Shown one piece after another: positions 27,024-35,758 of a stretch of 49,676 nt of DNA (position 1 is the stretch's first letter; each line of letters begins with the position of its first letter). Below the pieces are notes generated by a model that was not told where the DNA came from, did not search any database, and saw only the letters and a list, made by a program, of their open reading frames with translations. Made by a program: the position numbers and the translations under genes. Origin of the DNA: Vibrio hangzhouensis (GTDB taxonomy: Bacteria > Pseudomonadota > Gammaproteobacteria > Enterobacterales > Vibrionaceae); the NCBI RefSeq assembly GCF_900107935.1, contig NZ_FNVG01000029.1, positions 1 through 49,676 of the forward strand, read 5' to 3'.

Positions 27024-27824
27024 ATGCATTTCGATGATTTAATAGAAAAAGCGAAGCAGTGCTCTGAAACAGGGGAGCACATGGCGATTCCGGCTTCCTG
27101 GGGGCAAGGGCGAACCGTATTTGGGGGCCTGTCGTCAGCAATTTTGTACACTGTTATGCGTTCTCACGCCAGTGATGAGCGAGTATTGCGCTCACTAAAT
27201 ACCAATTTCGTAGGTCCTCTCCTAGTCGACGTCCCGTTTGTTTTTGAAGTCGAGATCCTGCGAGAAGGAAAGAGCGTGTCTCAGTTGAGTGCCAGAATCA
27301 TTCAAAATGGGCAGGTTGCCGTCTTTCAGCAGGGCTGTTTTGGTGCGGACCGAGATTCAAACATTAGCGTGAAGAATAATGATAACCATATCATGCCTTT
27401 ACCTGATGAATTGCCTAGATTTTCAGATGTGGCTCAGGGTGCGCCAAATTATACCTCACACATTGATCTAGCGCTTGCACGAGGGCACCTGCCCTTTACC
27501 AGCAGCAAAGACTCACACACCTGGGGTTGGATGCGCTTTAAACAAGCACCGAAACAGATCACTGACGCACATTTAATTTGTCTTGTTGATGCGTGGCCTC
27601 CGGGGGTGCTGCAAATGATGTCGACCCCCTCACCAGCGAGTTCAATGATGTGGAATCTTGAATTTATTCACCCTCACCAACCTGTTTCGCCGGAGGATTG
27701 GTTTGCTTATCAATCCCATACCAGGCAGGCCGCAGAAGGTTATGCTCATGCGCAGGCCAACATCTGGAACAACAAAGGGCAGTTAGTTGCAGTGAGCAGA
27801 CAGAGCATCGCTATTTTTGACTAG
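27024..27824 (+). CDS. Double-hotdog acyl-CoA thioesterase-like protein (TesB/4HBT_3 type)
   Basis: 266 residues from ATG 27024; the frame starts at GTG 27012, which has less SD support. The N-terminal hotdog contains TVFGGLSSAILYTVM and SLNTNFVGPL. The C-terminal hotdog contains HTWGWMRFKQAP, DAWPPGVL and SSMMWNLEFIHP. This is the arrangement of TesB-like thioesterases of the 4HBT_3 type. The acyl-CoA substrate is not known. It stands alone, followed by a gap with a parS2 site. Confidence 0.85.
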   Translation: MHFDDLIEKAKQCSETGEHMAIPASWGQGRTVFGGLSSAILYTVMRSHASDERVLRSLNTNFVGPLLVDVPFVFEVEILREGKSVSQLSARIIQNGQVAVFQQGCFGADRDSNISVKNNDNHIMPLPDELPRFSDVAQGAPNYTSHIDLALARGHLPFTSSKDSHTWGWMRFKQAPKQITDAHLICLVDAWPPGVLQMMSTPSPASSMMWNLEFIHPHQPVSPEDWFAYQSHTRQAAEGYAHAQANIWNNKGQLVAVSRQSIAIFD

Positions 27825-27919
27825 TACAAAAATGCAATGGCATATTTTGACCGTTGGCCTATTTGAGGCTGCGACACGCAGCCTTGTCGTTTCTGAATGG
27901 GTAGCAATGAACGGACCTA

Positions 27920-27932
27920 TTTACACTGTAAA
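27920..27932. other. parS2: parS2 site
   Basis: TTTACACTGTAAA, a perfect consensus core, in the 238-bp gap between the thioesterase gene and yegD. It is the site furthest from parA2 in the window, about 11 kb away. Confidence 0.87.
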
Positions 27933-28062
27933 AAACAAAGACCTACCGGAGAAGTGACACCAAGCTGACCCGACTTTCCGTACCGAGTTTACCTTACACC
28001 TCTTGAACTTCCTTTATAGGCTGCTATTCTTTGCCGCCCTTTGTTTTGTGTTGAGGTACTTC

Positions 28063-29415
28063 ATGGCCATTGGTTTCGATTATGGAACAGCAAACTGCTC
28101 TGTTGCACATTTAGTTGAGAGTAGTGTTGAGCAAATCCCATTAGTGGGCGAAAACTGCTACATCTCCTCAACGCTGTGTGCTCCAACAGCAGAGACCGTG
28201 TCAGAATATCTATTTCGTTGCTTAGGCATTCGCCCTGCTAATGAGGTGGGTGAGGCGGTGCTGCGCCGTGCAATAAAAATGAACCGTGAAGAGGGCATCG
28301 AAGTCGATACTGGCGATGTTTTGTTTGGCGAACAGGCTTTGAACTTGTATCTCGAAGACCCAAAGGATGTCTATTACATTAAATCACCAAAATCCTTCTT
28401 AGGTGGTATGGGATTGCGAGATGTGCAATTGTCATTTTTCGAAGATCTGGTCTGTGCCATGATGAGCAATGTAAAGCGTCAGGCTGAATGCCATCTCGGT
28501 GAAACGGTAACGCAGACAGTGATAGGGCGGCCTGTTAATTTTCTGGGGAGGGGAGGAGAAGCCTCAAATCTTCAGGCGGAAGGCATCTTGCGTCGAGCTG
28601 CGAATCGGGCTGGTTTCAAAGATGTCGAGTTTCAGTTTGAACCTGTTGCCGCTGGGTTGGAATTCGAATCCACCTTAACAGAAGACAAAAATGTTCTGGT
28701 GGTCGACATTGGTGGCGGTACAACCGACTGTTCCTATATTCAGATGGGACCATCGTGGGTCGGAAAAGCAGACAGACAGGCATCATTAATTGCGCATACC
28801 GGACAATTGGTTGGTGGAAATGACCTGGATATCTACATCGCTTTCCGTCGTTTCATGCATGCGTTTGGTATGGGGACGAAACGGCATAATGGGCTGGATA
28901 TTCCTGTGACACAATTTTGGAATCCGATTGCGATTAATGACGTTCAGGCCCAGCGAAAATTCTATGCCCATGACAACTTAAAAGAACTGACAATGCTGAC
29001 GAAAGAGGCTCTGGAGCCGGAGAAAGTTGTCAGACTCGCAAAGCTGCACAAGGAAACTCTTGGCTATGCGATCATCAGAGAGGCTGAAAAAGCAAAGATA
29101 GCGCTCGAAGAGTCCAACGACTATCGAGCGATGCTCGATCTGTTTTCTGAGCAGGTAGGAATAGAGGTCAGTGCAGCCGACATGGCTGTCGCGATTGATA
29201 ATCCGACGAAAAAGATCCAGGCTCTGGTCAAAGAAGCGGCTCAGCAGGCGGGAACACAGCCGGACGCGATATTCATGACAGGAGGCTCGGCTCGGTCTAC
29301 GGTTTTGCGAGCGGCGGTACAGCAAGTTCTGCCAGATATCCCGGTTGTTGCGGGTAACTATTTTGGCTCCGTCACCGCAGGTTTGGCGCGCTGGGCAGAT
29401 GTTTGTTATCGATAG
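28063..29415 (+). CDS. yegD: YegD-type Hsp70-like protein
   Basis: 450 residues from the ATG at 28063, supported by GAGG upstream and by MAIGFDYGTANCSVA, which matches E. coli YegD (MFIGFDYGTANCSVA). The frame is open from 28003, but that adds a hydrophobic stretch foreign to the family. Actin-fold ATPase motifs are present: phosphate 1 at the start, VVDIGGGTTDCS near residue 224, and TGGSARS near 407. The Hsp70 substrate-binding domain is absent, as in YegD. The cellular role is not well defined. Confidence 0.92.
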   Translation: MAIGFDYGTANCSVAHLVESSVEQIPLVGENCYISSTLCAPTAETVSEYLFRCLGIRPANEVGEAVLRRAIKMNREEGIEVDTGDVLFGEQALNLYLEDPKDVYYIKSPKSFLGGMGLRDVQLSFFEDLVCAMMSNVKRQAECHLGETVTQTVIGRPVNFLGRGGEASNLQAEGILRRAANRAGFKDVEFQFEPVAAGLEFESTLTEDKNVLVVDIGGGTTDCSYIQMGPSWVGKADRQASLIAHTGQLVGGNDLDIYIAFRRFMHAFGMGTKRHNGLDIPVTQFWNPIAINDVQAQRKFYAHDNLKELTMLTKEALEPEKVVRLAKLHKETLGYAIIREAEKAKIALEESNDYRAMLDLFSEQVGIEVSAADMAVAIDNPTKKIQALVKEAAQQAGTQPDAIFMTGGSARSTVLRAAVQQVLPDIPVVAGNYFGSVTAGLARWADVCYR

Positions 29416-29422
29416 ATATGAC

Positions 29423-29453
29423 AAAGCCCAGAGTTTGACTCTGGGCTTTTTTT
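29423..29453. terminator. Terminator between yegD and the alkylsulfatase gene, possibly bidirectional
   Basis: AAAGCCCAGAGT and ACTCTGGGCTTT form a perfect twelve-base stem around TTG, followed by Ts to 29453. It lies just after the yegD stop and just after the convergent alkylsulfatase stop. The A-rich side (ACAAA) is short, so termination in the minus direction is less certain. Confidence 0.85.
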
Positions 29454-29460
29454 AGGGTTG

Positions 29461-31479
29461 TTATTTCGTCGGCATCGGTAAGATTTCAAACATACCGTCA
29501 AACTTGTCGAGTGTTGCCGCGAGCTTCCCAATCAGTTCACCATCGCCTTTGATGCCAGCCTGACCGGACTTAAGCAGTTTATCCAGAGTGGTTTGACCCA
29601 GCGCCAGCTTAGTTAGATCAGCTTTGTGAATAATAAGTTCCACATCCGTTTTAGGCAGAGTGTCCACTTCAATGTTGCTCATATTGGCATTAGACACTTC
29701 ACCATAGTAACGCTCTTCGACGTCAGGATGATAAAGACCAAAGCTGAAGTCTAAGCCCGCTTTCTCTGCTTTTTCGGCATTCAGGCGTACAGCGATAAAG
29801 TCTAAGAACATGCCTGTTGGTGTATTGGCGATGACGTCAGACGAAGCCAGCTTGATAGACGGCATGATTTCGCCAGTTCTCAGTTCTACCGCTCCCTGAA
29901 GGTAAGAGTTACGCCATGCCATGGTTTCTGACTGGTAACCTTGTTGTTCAAAACTGTCCGCCAGTGCAAAACGGTAGTCCAGATTGTTTGGATCACACTG
30001 AACCAAATCATTCAGAAGTTGTGACGCTTGCTGATACTCGCCATTATTAAAGTGTTCAAGTCCGGCTTTATAGAGGACATCCGCTCCCGCAGCATTAACA
30101 TAAACACATGATTTGTCCTGTGTTTTTAGAGGGTTGGTGTTGACCGGATTCATATCATGGTAACCAAGGTACAGGTTCACCACCGCACGGGCATTGTGGC
30201 TGTATGAACCATGGTAGCCGTTGGTATGCCAGGTTTGTTTTTGAGACTCAGGAACCAGACTTTCGATTTTGCGACCAACATCGTGAATGGTGACTCCATG
30301 GTTAGCCAGACGCATTGCCTGATTGTGGATAAAACCATAGTTATCACGTTGTAGCGTCATGTATTCAGCGATTTCGTTACCTTCTGTGTTTGGATTATTC
30401 CAAACAGGGGCAGAGTGTGCTGCATGAATGTTGTCGACCAAACCAGAGTCCACAAAACGCAGTTTTAGCTCGGTCAGGTATTTGGTCCAGACGAGAGAAT
30501 CACGAACTTTCGCTCCGCGGAAAGTATAGATGTTATGCATACCATCGTAAGTCAGCTCTGCGGTGTTTAGTGAGCGATATTGCGGAACGTACAGTACGAT
30601 TTCAGCAGGCGCTTCAGCGCCAGGCATGTTGATAGCGTGGAACTCTACACCATCAATGGTAACGACTTTTTCTCTCGTTTCGATTTCAGTGGTTGGAGCA
30701 ACCAGTGTGACTTCACCGCGCGATGTGCCCAGACCTAGCGCATTGTCGACAATACCTTTGGCATCATTAGCCAGTGTTGTTCCATATTGATAGTTGGCTC
30801 GACGTCCCATTGCTGTACCAGCAATGACGTTTTCATCGGCCAGTTCTTTAATAAAGTCTTTTGGCGCGTAGATCTTAGCGTCTTTGGCAAAATCTCCGGA
30901 CTCGTAGATACCTCGGGATCCACCGAAGTGATCGGCATGCATGTGAGAGTAGATCATGCCTGTGATCTTGTGCTCACCATTAATTTTTGGAAGGTGTGCT
31001 TTGGCGAAGTCCCAAGACGCCGCTGCGGCCTCTTTGGATAACAAAGGATCGTGGATCACATAACCATTGTCTGTGCGGTAGATCGTCATGTTTGAAAGAT
31101 CGGCGCCGCGGATCTGGTAAACGCCATCAGTGACTTGGTATAAACCACCAGCAGCGTAATTCAGCATGCCCTGACGCCAGATCGATGGATTAACGGTTGG
31201 TGGAATTTCATCGACAGACATCTCTGCCATATACTGGAAGCGATTTTTTAACTCACCAGCCGCATGATTACCAAACTCGGCAATGAGTCCTCGTTGAGTA
31301 CGTTCAAACGCAGACACATCATGCCATGGAAGGGTTGCTGCCAACGCTTGGTTTGCTTCCAGAGTGTGGGTACTGGCAGGCTTGCCTTGATAATCTTCCA
31401 GGCCGATATAGTCAGCTGTAGCATTAAAAGAAGCAAAAACAGCAAGGGCGATCGTGGTTGGAGCGAGTTTACGGTACAT
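29461..31479 (-). CDS. Secreted alkylsulfatase of the metallo-beta-lactamase fold (SdsA-like)
   Basis: 672 residues from ATG 31479, which has GAGG six bases upstream and begins with a signal peptide (MYRKLAPTTIALAVFASFNATA). The frame extends to 31536, but that start would bury the signal. The zinc site HMHADH gives His179, His181, Asp183 and His184. An alkylsulfatase dimerisation domain follows (about 385-525) and a C-terminal SCP2-like lipid-binding domain (about 540-670). The family hydrolyses linear primary alkyl sulfates such as SDS to alcohol and sulfate. A LysR gene diverges from it, 108 bp away. Confidence 0.9.
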   Translation of the reverse strand: MYRKLAPTTIALAVFASFNATADYIGLEDYQGKPASTHTLEANQALAATLPWHDVSAFERTQRGLIAEFGNHAAGELKNRFQYMAEMSVDEIPPTVNPSIWRQGMLNYAAGGLYQVTDGVYQIRGADLSNMTIYRTDNGYVIHDPLLSKEAAAASWDFAKAHLPKINGEHKITGMIYSHMHADHFGGSRGIYESGDFAKDAKIYAPKDFIKELADENVIAGTAMGRRANYQYGTTLANDAKGIVDNALGLGTSRGEVTLVAPTTEIETREKVVTIDGVEFHAINMPGAEAPAEIVLYVPQYRSLNTAELTYDGMHNIYTFRGAKVRDSLVWTKYLTELKLRFVDSGLVDNIHAAHSAPVWNNPNTEGNEIAEYMTLQRDNYGFIHNQAMRLANHGVTIHDVGRKIESLVPESQKQTWHTNGYHGSYSHNARAVVNLYLGYHDMNPVNTNPLKTQDKSCVYVNAAGADVLYKAGLEHFNNGEYQQASQLLNDLVQCDPNNLDYRFALADSFEQQGYQSETMAWRNSYLQGAVELRTGEIMPSIKLASSDVIANTPTGMFLDFIAVRLNAEKAEKAGLDFSFGLYHPDVEERYYGEVSNANMSNIEVDTLPKTDVELIIHKADLTKLALGQTTLDKLLKSGQAGIKGDGELIGKLAATLDKFDGMFEILPMPTK

Positions 31480-31587
31480 AGGTGACCTCATCACAGATTG
31501 AAACGGGAACACATTCAATATATCGACTTGACTCATAACAAAACATGCATAAAAATTTAGTTAATACATAACCAAGAGCTATGTTTC

Positions 31588-32499
31588 ATGAATCCATCAG
31601 AGTTTGACCTCAATCTTTTCAGAGTGTTTTTAACGGTTTATCGTTATCAGTCTATTACTGTTGCAGCAGAGGTTTTGCAACTGACTCAACCTGGGGTTAG
31701 TGGCGCGCTGAAGCGGCTACAGAGTCAACTGGGCGAGAAACTTTTCGTGCGAGATGGACGAGGGATTGCACCTACCCATCTGGCTCATGAAATTGCTCGT
31801 CAGATTGAACCTGCACTGGATACCATTGAGACTACAATCAGCAGTGTGCAGGACTTCAGCTTACACGGGAAACGTCGTTTTGTTGTGTATGCACCGGAAC
31901 CGGTGATGTTGGTACTTTTGCCGAAAATCGAAGCAGACGACTCGTTGGGGAATCGAGAAATCGTGCTTTATCCGACACTCGCTAGCGAAGAAGCATTGTT
32001 TGATCGATTGAACTTACGTCAGGCGGATTTGGCGATTGATTTTGCCCAGTTTTCTTCCCCTTCCTACTTCTCTGAGCAGTTCTTTACTGATCAGATTTGC
32101 GTGATAGCCAGTCACTCCCATCCTAGAATTCAGGGCAGTATTACGTCGGAGCAATATTACCAAGAAAAGCATGTCACTCTTAAATTAAGGCGTGAAGATG
32201 TATTTCTGGCGGATTACTTTACCGAAGAACATCTGAAAGGAAGAAAGGTTTCGGTTGAGTGTGATTCATTGTTGGCCTTGATGGCGCTAGTCGCCAGCAG
32301 TGAAAGTATAGGTATGGTGAGTCTTAGTATTGCGAAGCTATTTTCAGAGCGCTTGGGCATCCAAATATTGAACGTGCCATTTCGCTCTCTGCCAATCAAT
32401 TATATGTTGCTTACTCACAATCGTGAGCAAAACAGTAAAGCGAACTGCTGGTTGAGAGAAAAGCTTCTGTCCTATGTTAGCGAATTACAGCGGCAATAA
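31588..32499 (+). CDS. LysR-family regulator, probably of the alkylsulfatase gene
   Basis: 303 residues. The HTH (SITVAAEVLQLTQPGVSGALKRLQSQLGEKLFVRDGRG) lies at about 19-60, followed by an effector-binding domain. FDLNLFRVFLTVY at the N-terminus is typical of the NodD/LeuO-like branch. Its divergent orientation next to the alkylsulfatase gene suggests it controls that gene. I could not pick out a single clear T-N11-A operator in the shared intergenic region. Confidence 0.9.
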   Translation: MNPSEFDLNLFRVFLTVYRYQSITVAAEVLQLTQPGVSGALKRLQSQLGEKLFVRDGRGIAPTHLAHEIARQIEPALDTIETTISSVQDFSLHGKRRFVVYAPEPVMLVLLPKIEADDSLGNREIVLYPTLASEEALFDRLNLRQADLAIDFAQFSSPSYFSEQFFTDQICVIASHSHPRIQGSITSEQYYQEKHVTLKLRREDVFLADYFTEEHLKGRKVSVECDSLLALMALVASSESIGMVSLSIAKLFSERLGIQILNVPFRSLPINYMLLTHNREQNSKANCWLREKLLSYVSELQRQ

Positions 32500-32627
32500 G
32501 ATTTACTGCTTCAAATGTTATCCTATGGTTAACAAATAACCCTAAGGTGGTAGGGGGGATAGGGTTGCTGATTTTTTGGGCTGTGACCTGAATCTAATAG
32601 TCGATAAATTGCTGATATAAATGAAGT

Positions 32628-32656
32628 TTGTGACTTGAATTGAGTGCGATTATAAA
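32628..32656 (+). promoter_or_regulatory. Sigma-70-like promoter of the qrr gene
   Basis: TTGTGA (32628-32633) and TATAAA (32651-32656) are separated by 17 bp. The predicted start is near 32663, just before the first Qrr hairpin. This differs from the sigma-54 promoters usual for Qrr genes. No GG dinucleotide occurs between 32581 and 32666, so a canonical -24 element is impossible there. Confidence 0.55.
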
Positions 32657-32662
32657 ACTAGA

Positions 32663-32774
32663 ATGAGGTGACCCTCTGATTTAAGGGTCACCTAGCCAAC
32701 TGACGTTGTTAGTGAACGACTCTTGTTCACACGTTAAACAGCCAATCGCAGATGAATTCGCGATTGGCTTTTTT
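32663..32774 (+). ncRNA. qrr: Qrr quorum-regulatory small RNA
   Basis: The gene predicts a transcript of about 112 nt. Hairpin 1 pairs AGGTGACCC (32666-32674) with GGGTCACCT (32685-32693). The conserved Qrr core CCTAGCCAACTGACGTTG and TTAGTGAA covers 32691-32716 and is the part that pairs with luxR/hapR, luxO and aphA mRNAs together with Hfq. Hairpin 2 pairs GTGAAC (32712-32717) with GTTCAC (32725-32730). Hairpin 3 is the terminator GCCAATCGC/GCGATTGGC followed by six Ts. Core and structure match the known Vibrio Qrr RNAs, several of which are on chromosome II. Which numbered Qrr it is cannot be said. Confidence 0.95.
32741..32774 (+). terminator. Terminator of the qrr RNA
   Basis: A perfect nine-base stem (32741-32749 and 32760-32768) around a ten-base loop, followed by TTTTTT. 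The T run supports Hfq binding as in other Qrr RNAs. Confidence 0.92.
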
Positions 32775-32832
32775 CTTTTGGGGTGACTAGAAGCGATTTA
32801 AGTAGGAGCATCAAATCGCTCAAGTTTAGTCA

Positions 32833-34587
32833 TCAGACTTTGAACTGTTCTACCGTTGTCAGTAGCTGCTGATTGCGGCCTTTGAGTTCATTGGCGTTCT
32901 GTGTGGCTTGTTCACCGTTATTGACCAACACGTGAACCATGTCCTGAATAGAGACCATGTTCTTATTTATTTCTTCTGAAACCGTACTCTGCTCTTTCGC
33001 TGATGAAGCAATTTGTGCAACGAGCACATTGATATCGTCGGTAAACTGCATCATGGCATCGAGTGAACTGGTTACATCACTGGTTTGTTCTTCGTATAGC
33101 TTGCAACGATGCTTGGTGGATTCCATATTGGCGACTACGGCCTCGTTGCCAGCGTGAAGCTTGGCCAGCATGTCGTTAATCTCTGATGTGCTTTGTCGTG
33201 TTCTCGATGCGAGCGCTCGCACTTCATCAGCAACCACCGCAAAACCTCGTCCCTGTTCGCCTGCTCTGGCGGCTTCAATCGCTGCATTAAGAGCCAGAAG
33301 ATTCGTTTGCTCGGCAATATCGCCAATCACTTCCAGCGTATCACCTATCTTTTGAGTATCCCGGCTCATAGCCACGATCGCTTCCGATGTTTTGTCGACT
33401 TCAGCCACCAAAGCCTGCAAACTGGTCAGGGCTTCCTGAACAACTATTTTAGACTGAGCGCTGGCTTGATTGGCCGTTTCAGTATGGGAAGAAGCCTGAA
33501 GTGCATCGTTAGCGACAGTGTCTGCCGACGCACTCATTTCATGAATCGAGGTGACCACCTGATCCATTTCAGTCTGATGTGACTGAAACAGCTTTTGATT
33601 TTGCAGAGTCTGCTTTTCTAACTGGATAATAGATCCACTGGTCTCGTTGCAAGACTGAACCACATTGCCCACCAATGCCTGAAGTTGAGCAATGAAGGTG
33701 TTGATGTCACGTGAGATCTCACCAAATTCGTCATTCGATTCAACCTTGAGACGCTGCGTCAGATCCGCTTCACCACTGGCAAGATCGCTGACGACAGTTT
33801 TCAGAGAGGCGATGGGTTTAAAGATCATCGCGATCAATACCATGCTTAATGGGGCTATGATCGCTGCGGCAATCAACAGGGCGTAAGTGATCTTTTGACT
33901 GACAGCAGAAGCATTTTGCTCAGTAAATGCAGTATCAACAAACGCTTTTAACGTCCAGTTGCTGTCGTGAACCTGTATCGGCATGGACTGTTCGGTCAGT
34001 TCACCTGGCTGGAGATTGGAGAAGACTTTATTATTGTTTGAGTCGTACAGCTCCATGTAGGTACCGGGAATAGCCGCGCTGTTCAGGGAGTCAGTCAGGA
34101 ACTGTAAATCCAGTTCGTAGATAGTGCCGGTTTCTGCGTCTACCGGTACGACGATCCGAACCAACGGTTTGTCTTCTTGATAAAAGACGTCGCCTATCGT
34201 TAGCTTACCTTCAGCTGCAGTTAGCATGCCCTTGTAGTGCTGTACTGCGTTCTCCTCATCGATCATGCCACTCTTATCAAAAAACAGCCCGTAAGTGATT
34301 TTGATGATGTTGTAAAAATCAGTTTTATCTATGATATCAGCAACTTGAATGATACTCACATCCAGTGACTGTGCCAGTCGAATGCTGTCGGCGATATTCT
34401 GGGATATCCCCCTGTCGATCAACTCCATTTGCGCGTTTATTGTTTGTTTGTCGCTGGTCTCAATATAGTTTTCGATGTGGTAGCTGGCACTAAAGTAGGA
34501 AGTAATGATGGTGACCAAAATAATAGAGATCACCATACTGTACAGCTTGGCCTTAAAGGTTATTGATTGCATTGTGTTCATATCCAT
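32833..34587 (-). CDS. Methyl-accepting chemotaxis protein
   Basis: 584 residues. A first membrane helix (about 12-34) and a second (about 228-250) enclose a periplasmic sensor of about 190 residues, probably a single Cache domain (GLFFDKSGMID, ELYDSNNNKVF). A HAMP domain follows near 250-305 and then the cytoplasmic signalling coiled coil. Its hairpin tip IGDIAEQTNLLALNAAIEAARAGEQGRGFAVVADEVR identifies the MCP family. The ligand is unknown. There is no strong SD, so the first ATG is kept with some doubt. Confidence 0.93.
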   Translation of the reverse strand: MDMNTMQSITFKAKLYSMVISIILVTIITSYFSASYHIENYIETSDKQTINAQMELIDRGISQNIADSIRLAQSLDVSIIQVADIIDKTDFYNIIKITYGLFFDKSGMIDEENAVQHYKGMLTAAEGKLTIGDVFYQEDKPLVRIVVPVDAETGTIYELDLQFLTDSLNSAAIPGTYMELYDSNNNKVFSNLQPGELTEQSMPIQVHDSNWTLKAFVDTAFTEQNASAVSQKITYALLIAAAIIAPLSMVLIAMIFKPIASLKTVVSDLASGEADLTQRLKVESNDEFGEISRDINTFIAQLQALVGNVVQSCNETSGSIIQLEKQTLQNQKLFQSHQTEMDQVVTSIHEMSASADTVANDALQASSHTETANQASAQSKIVVQEALTSLQALVAEVDKTSEAIVAMSRDTQKIGDTLEVIGDIAEQTNLLALNAAIEAARAGEQGRGFAVVADEVRALASRTRQSTSEINDMLAKLHAGNEAVVANMESTKHRCKLYEEQTSDVTSSLDAMMQFTDDINVLVAQIASSAKEQSTVSEEINKNMVSIQDMVHVLVNNGEQATQNANELKGRNQQLLTTVEQFKV

Positions 34588-34687
34588 ACGTAACTTATTG
34601 ATGAATATGATAAAGATAGAGGCTTGCTATGTATGTGATGAATGTATAAATGTTGGCTATTATTTGTTCTAATCTGGCGTTTGGCCA

Positions 34688-34716
34688 TAAAAAAGGGCTC
34701 TGCTATGGCAGAACCC
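34688..34716 (-). terminator. Rho-independent terminator of the DUF445 gene
   Basis: On the minus strand GGGTTCTGC and GCAGAGCCC pair with one wobble, followed by TTTTTTA. It lies about 25 bp after the stop at 34740. Confidence 0.8.
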
Positions 34717-34739
34717 TGTCATTGGATATTTCTAGCGTG

Positions 34740-35444
34740 TTATACGAAGAGTGATGAGATAACGCCAATTGCTCCCCCAAACACACCGCCCCAGATAACC
34801 AGCCAGCCCAGGTGCTCTTTGATCATCTTCTGAACGATCTCTTTAACGAGCTTAGGGGTGAGCTCACTTAAACGTTGGTCGATGATGGCTTCGACATTGT
34901 TTTTGACTTCATCAAGTATAGCAGGGGATTCCAGTTGCTCGATAAGTGCTTGTTTGACCGAGTCACTCTGGCTGATGTCGATAACCGATTGCTGCATTTT
35001 CTCTATGAACGGTTGCTTCATTGGTTGCAGTGCTTCTGCGCCACCAAACATAGCCAGCATGCCGCCAAACTGGGAGTTTTCAATGACCTCGACCAGCGAA
35101 TCAAAGGCTGGGTTAAAGTCGACTTTCTCCAACACAGGCTCTAGATCGATGTTCAGCCCTGAGTTCATTTCCTTGTTAAGAAAACGGTCGATGTTTTCGC
35201 TGGTAAAAAACTGCTCCATCATTAGATGTTTGATGGCGAGTTTAAAGTCTTCAAAGCGAGCCGGGATGACACCCGAACCGTACAATCCGGGCACTTTTTC
35301 AAACAACATGTGAATCGCGAGCCAGTTGGTCACGGCACCGGAGAATGCGAAAAGGCCCGCGTAAAGGGCGATAGTATTGTCGAGTTGATAACCGGCTCCG
35401 AGCAGTGCCAGAGCAGTGATGTTAGTAATCAGGCTTTTATTCAT
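34740..35444 (-). CDS. DUF445-family membrane protein
   Basis: 234 residues. There are two hydrophobic segments near the N-terminus (about 8-50) with the family motif GAVTNWLAIHMLFEKVPGLYGSGVIP, then a helical soluble region, and a final membrane helix (about 213-232). This is the layout of short DUF445 proteins. The family is thought to sit in the membrane, but its function is not established. It stands alone with its own terminator. Confidence 0.85.
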   Translation of the reverse strand: MNKSLITNITALALLGAGYQLDNTIALYAGLFAFSGAVTNWLAIHMLFEKVPGLYGSGVIPARFEDFKLAIKHLMMEQFFTSENIDRFLNKEMNSGLNIDLEPVLEKVDFNPAFDSLVEVIENSQFGGMLAMFGGAEALQPMKQPFIEKMQQSVIDISQSDSVKQALIEQLESPAILDEVKNNVEAIIDQRLSELTPKLVKEIVQKMIKEHLGWLVIWGGVFGGAIGVISSLFV

Positions 35445-35758
35445 GAGTTCATGGAGAGTAAATAACGTTGTGCTGATTCTAGAGAAAAATGGTGAGTAGA
35501 AAAAGTAACATTTTCAATATGCAATGAGATTGGCCGGTGATGCCGCTTATCATGGTTCGCTTTATCCGGTACCAATCGAGTCGCCCACGGTGTTGACTGA
35601 CTCTGAGGTAAGGACGGTGATATTTTTTGGTGACACATCATACTAACCATCAGAAAAGTTTGAATTTTGTTTTTATTTTACTAGCTTAGTTCGTATAAGA
35701 ATGGAATCGGTAAGAGACTGATTATATGAATCATTACTGCAACGCAGTGGGCTACGAA
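35445..35758. other. Intergenic region before the PstS-like/porin pair
   Basis: These 314 bp should hold the divergent promoters of the DUF445 gene and the PstS-like gene. I see no repeat, hairpin or confident promoter in them. Confidence 0.35.

Noticed and set aside
32555..32568. GG-N10-GC upstream of qrr as its sigma-54 promoter
   Set aside because: The -12 TTGC is good, but the -24 side (GGGGGAT) matches only the GG, and the start would lie about 85 nt before the Qrr 5' hairpin. Kept only as an alternative in the Qrr finding.
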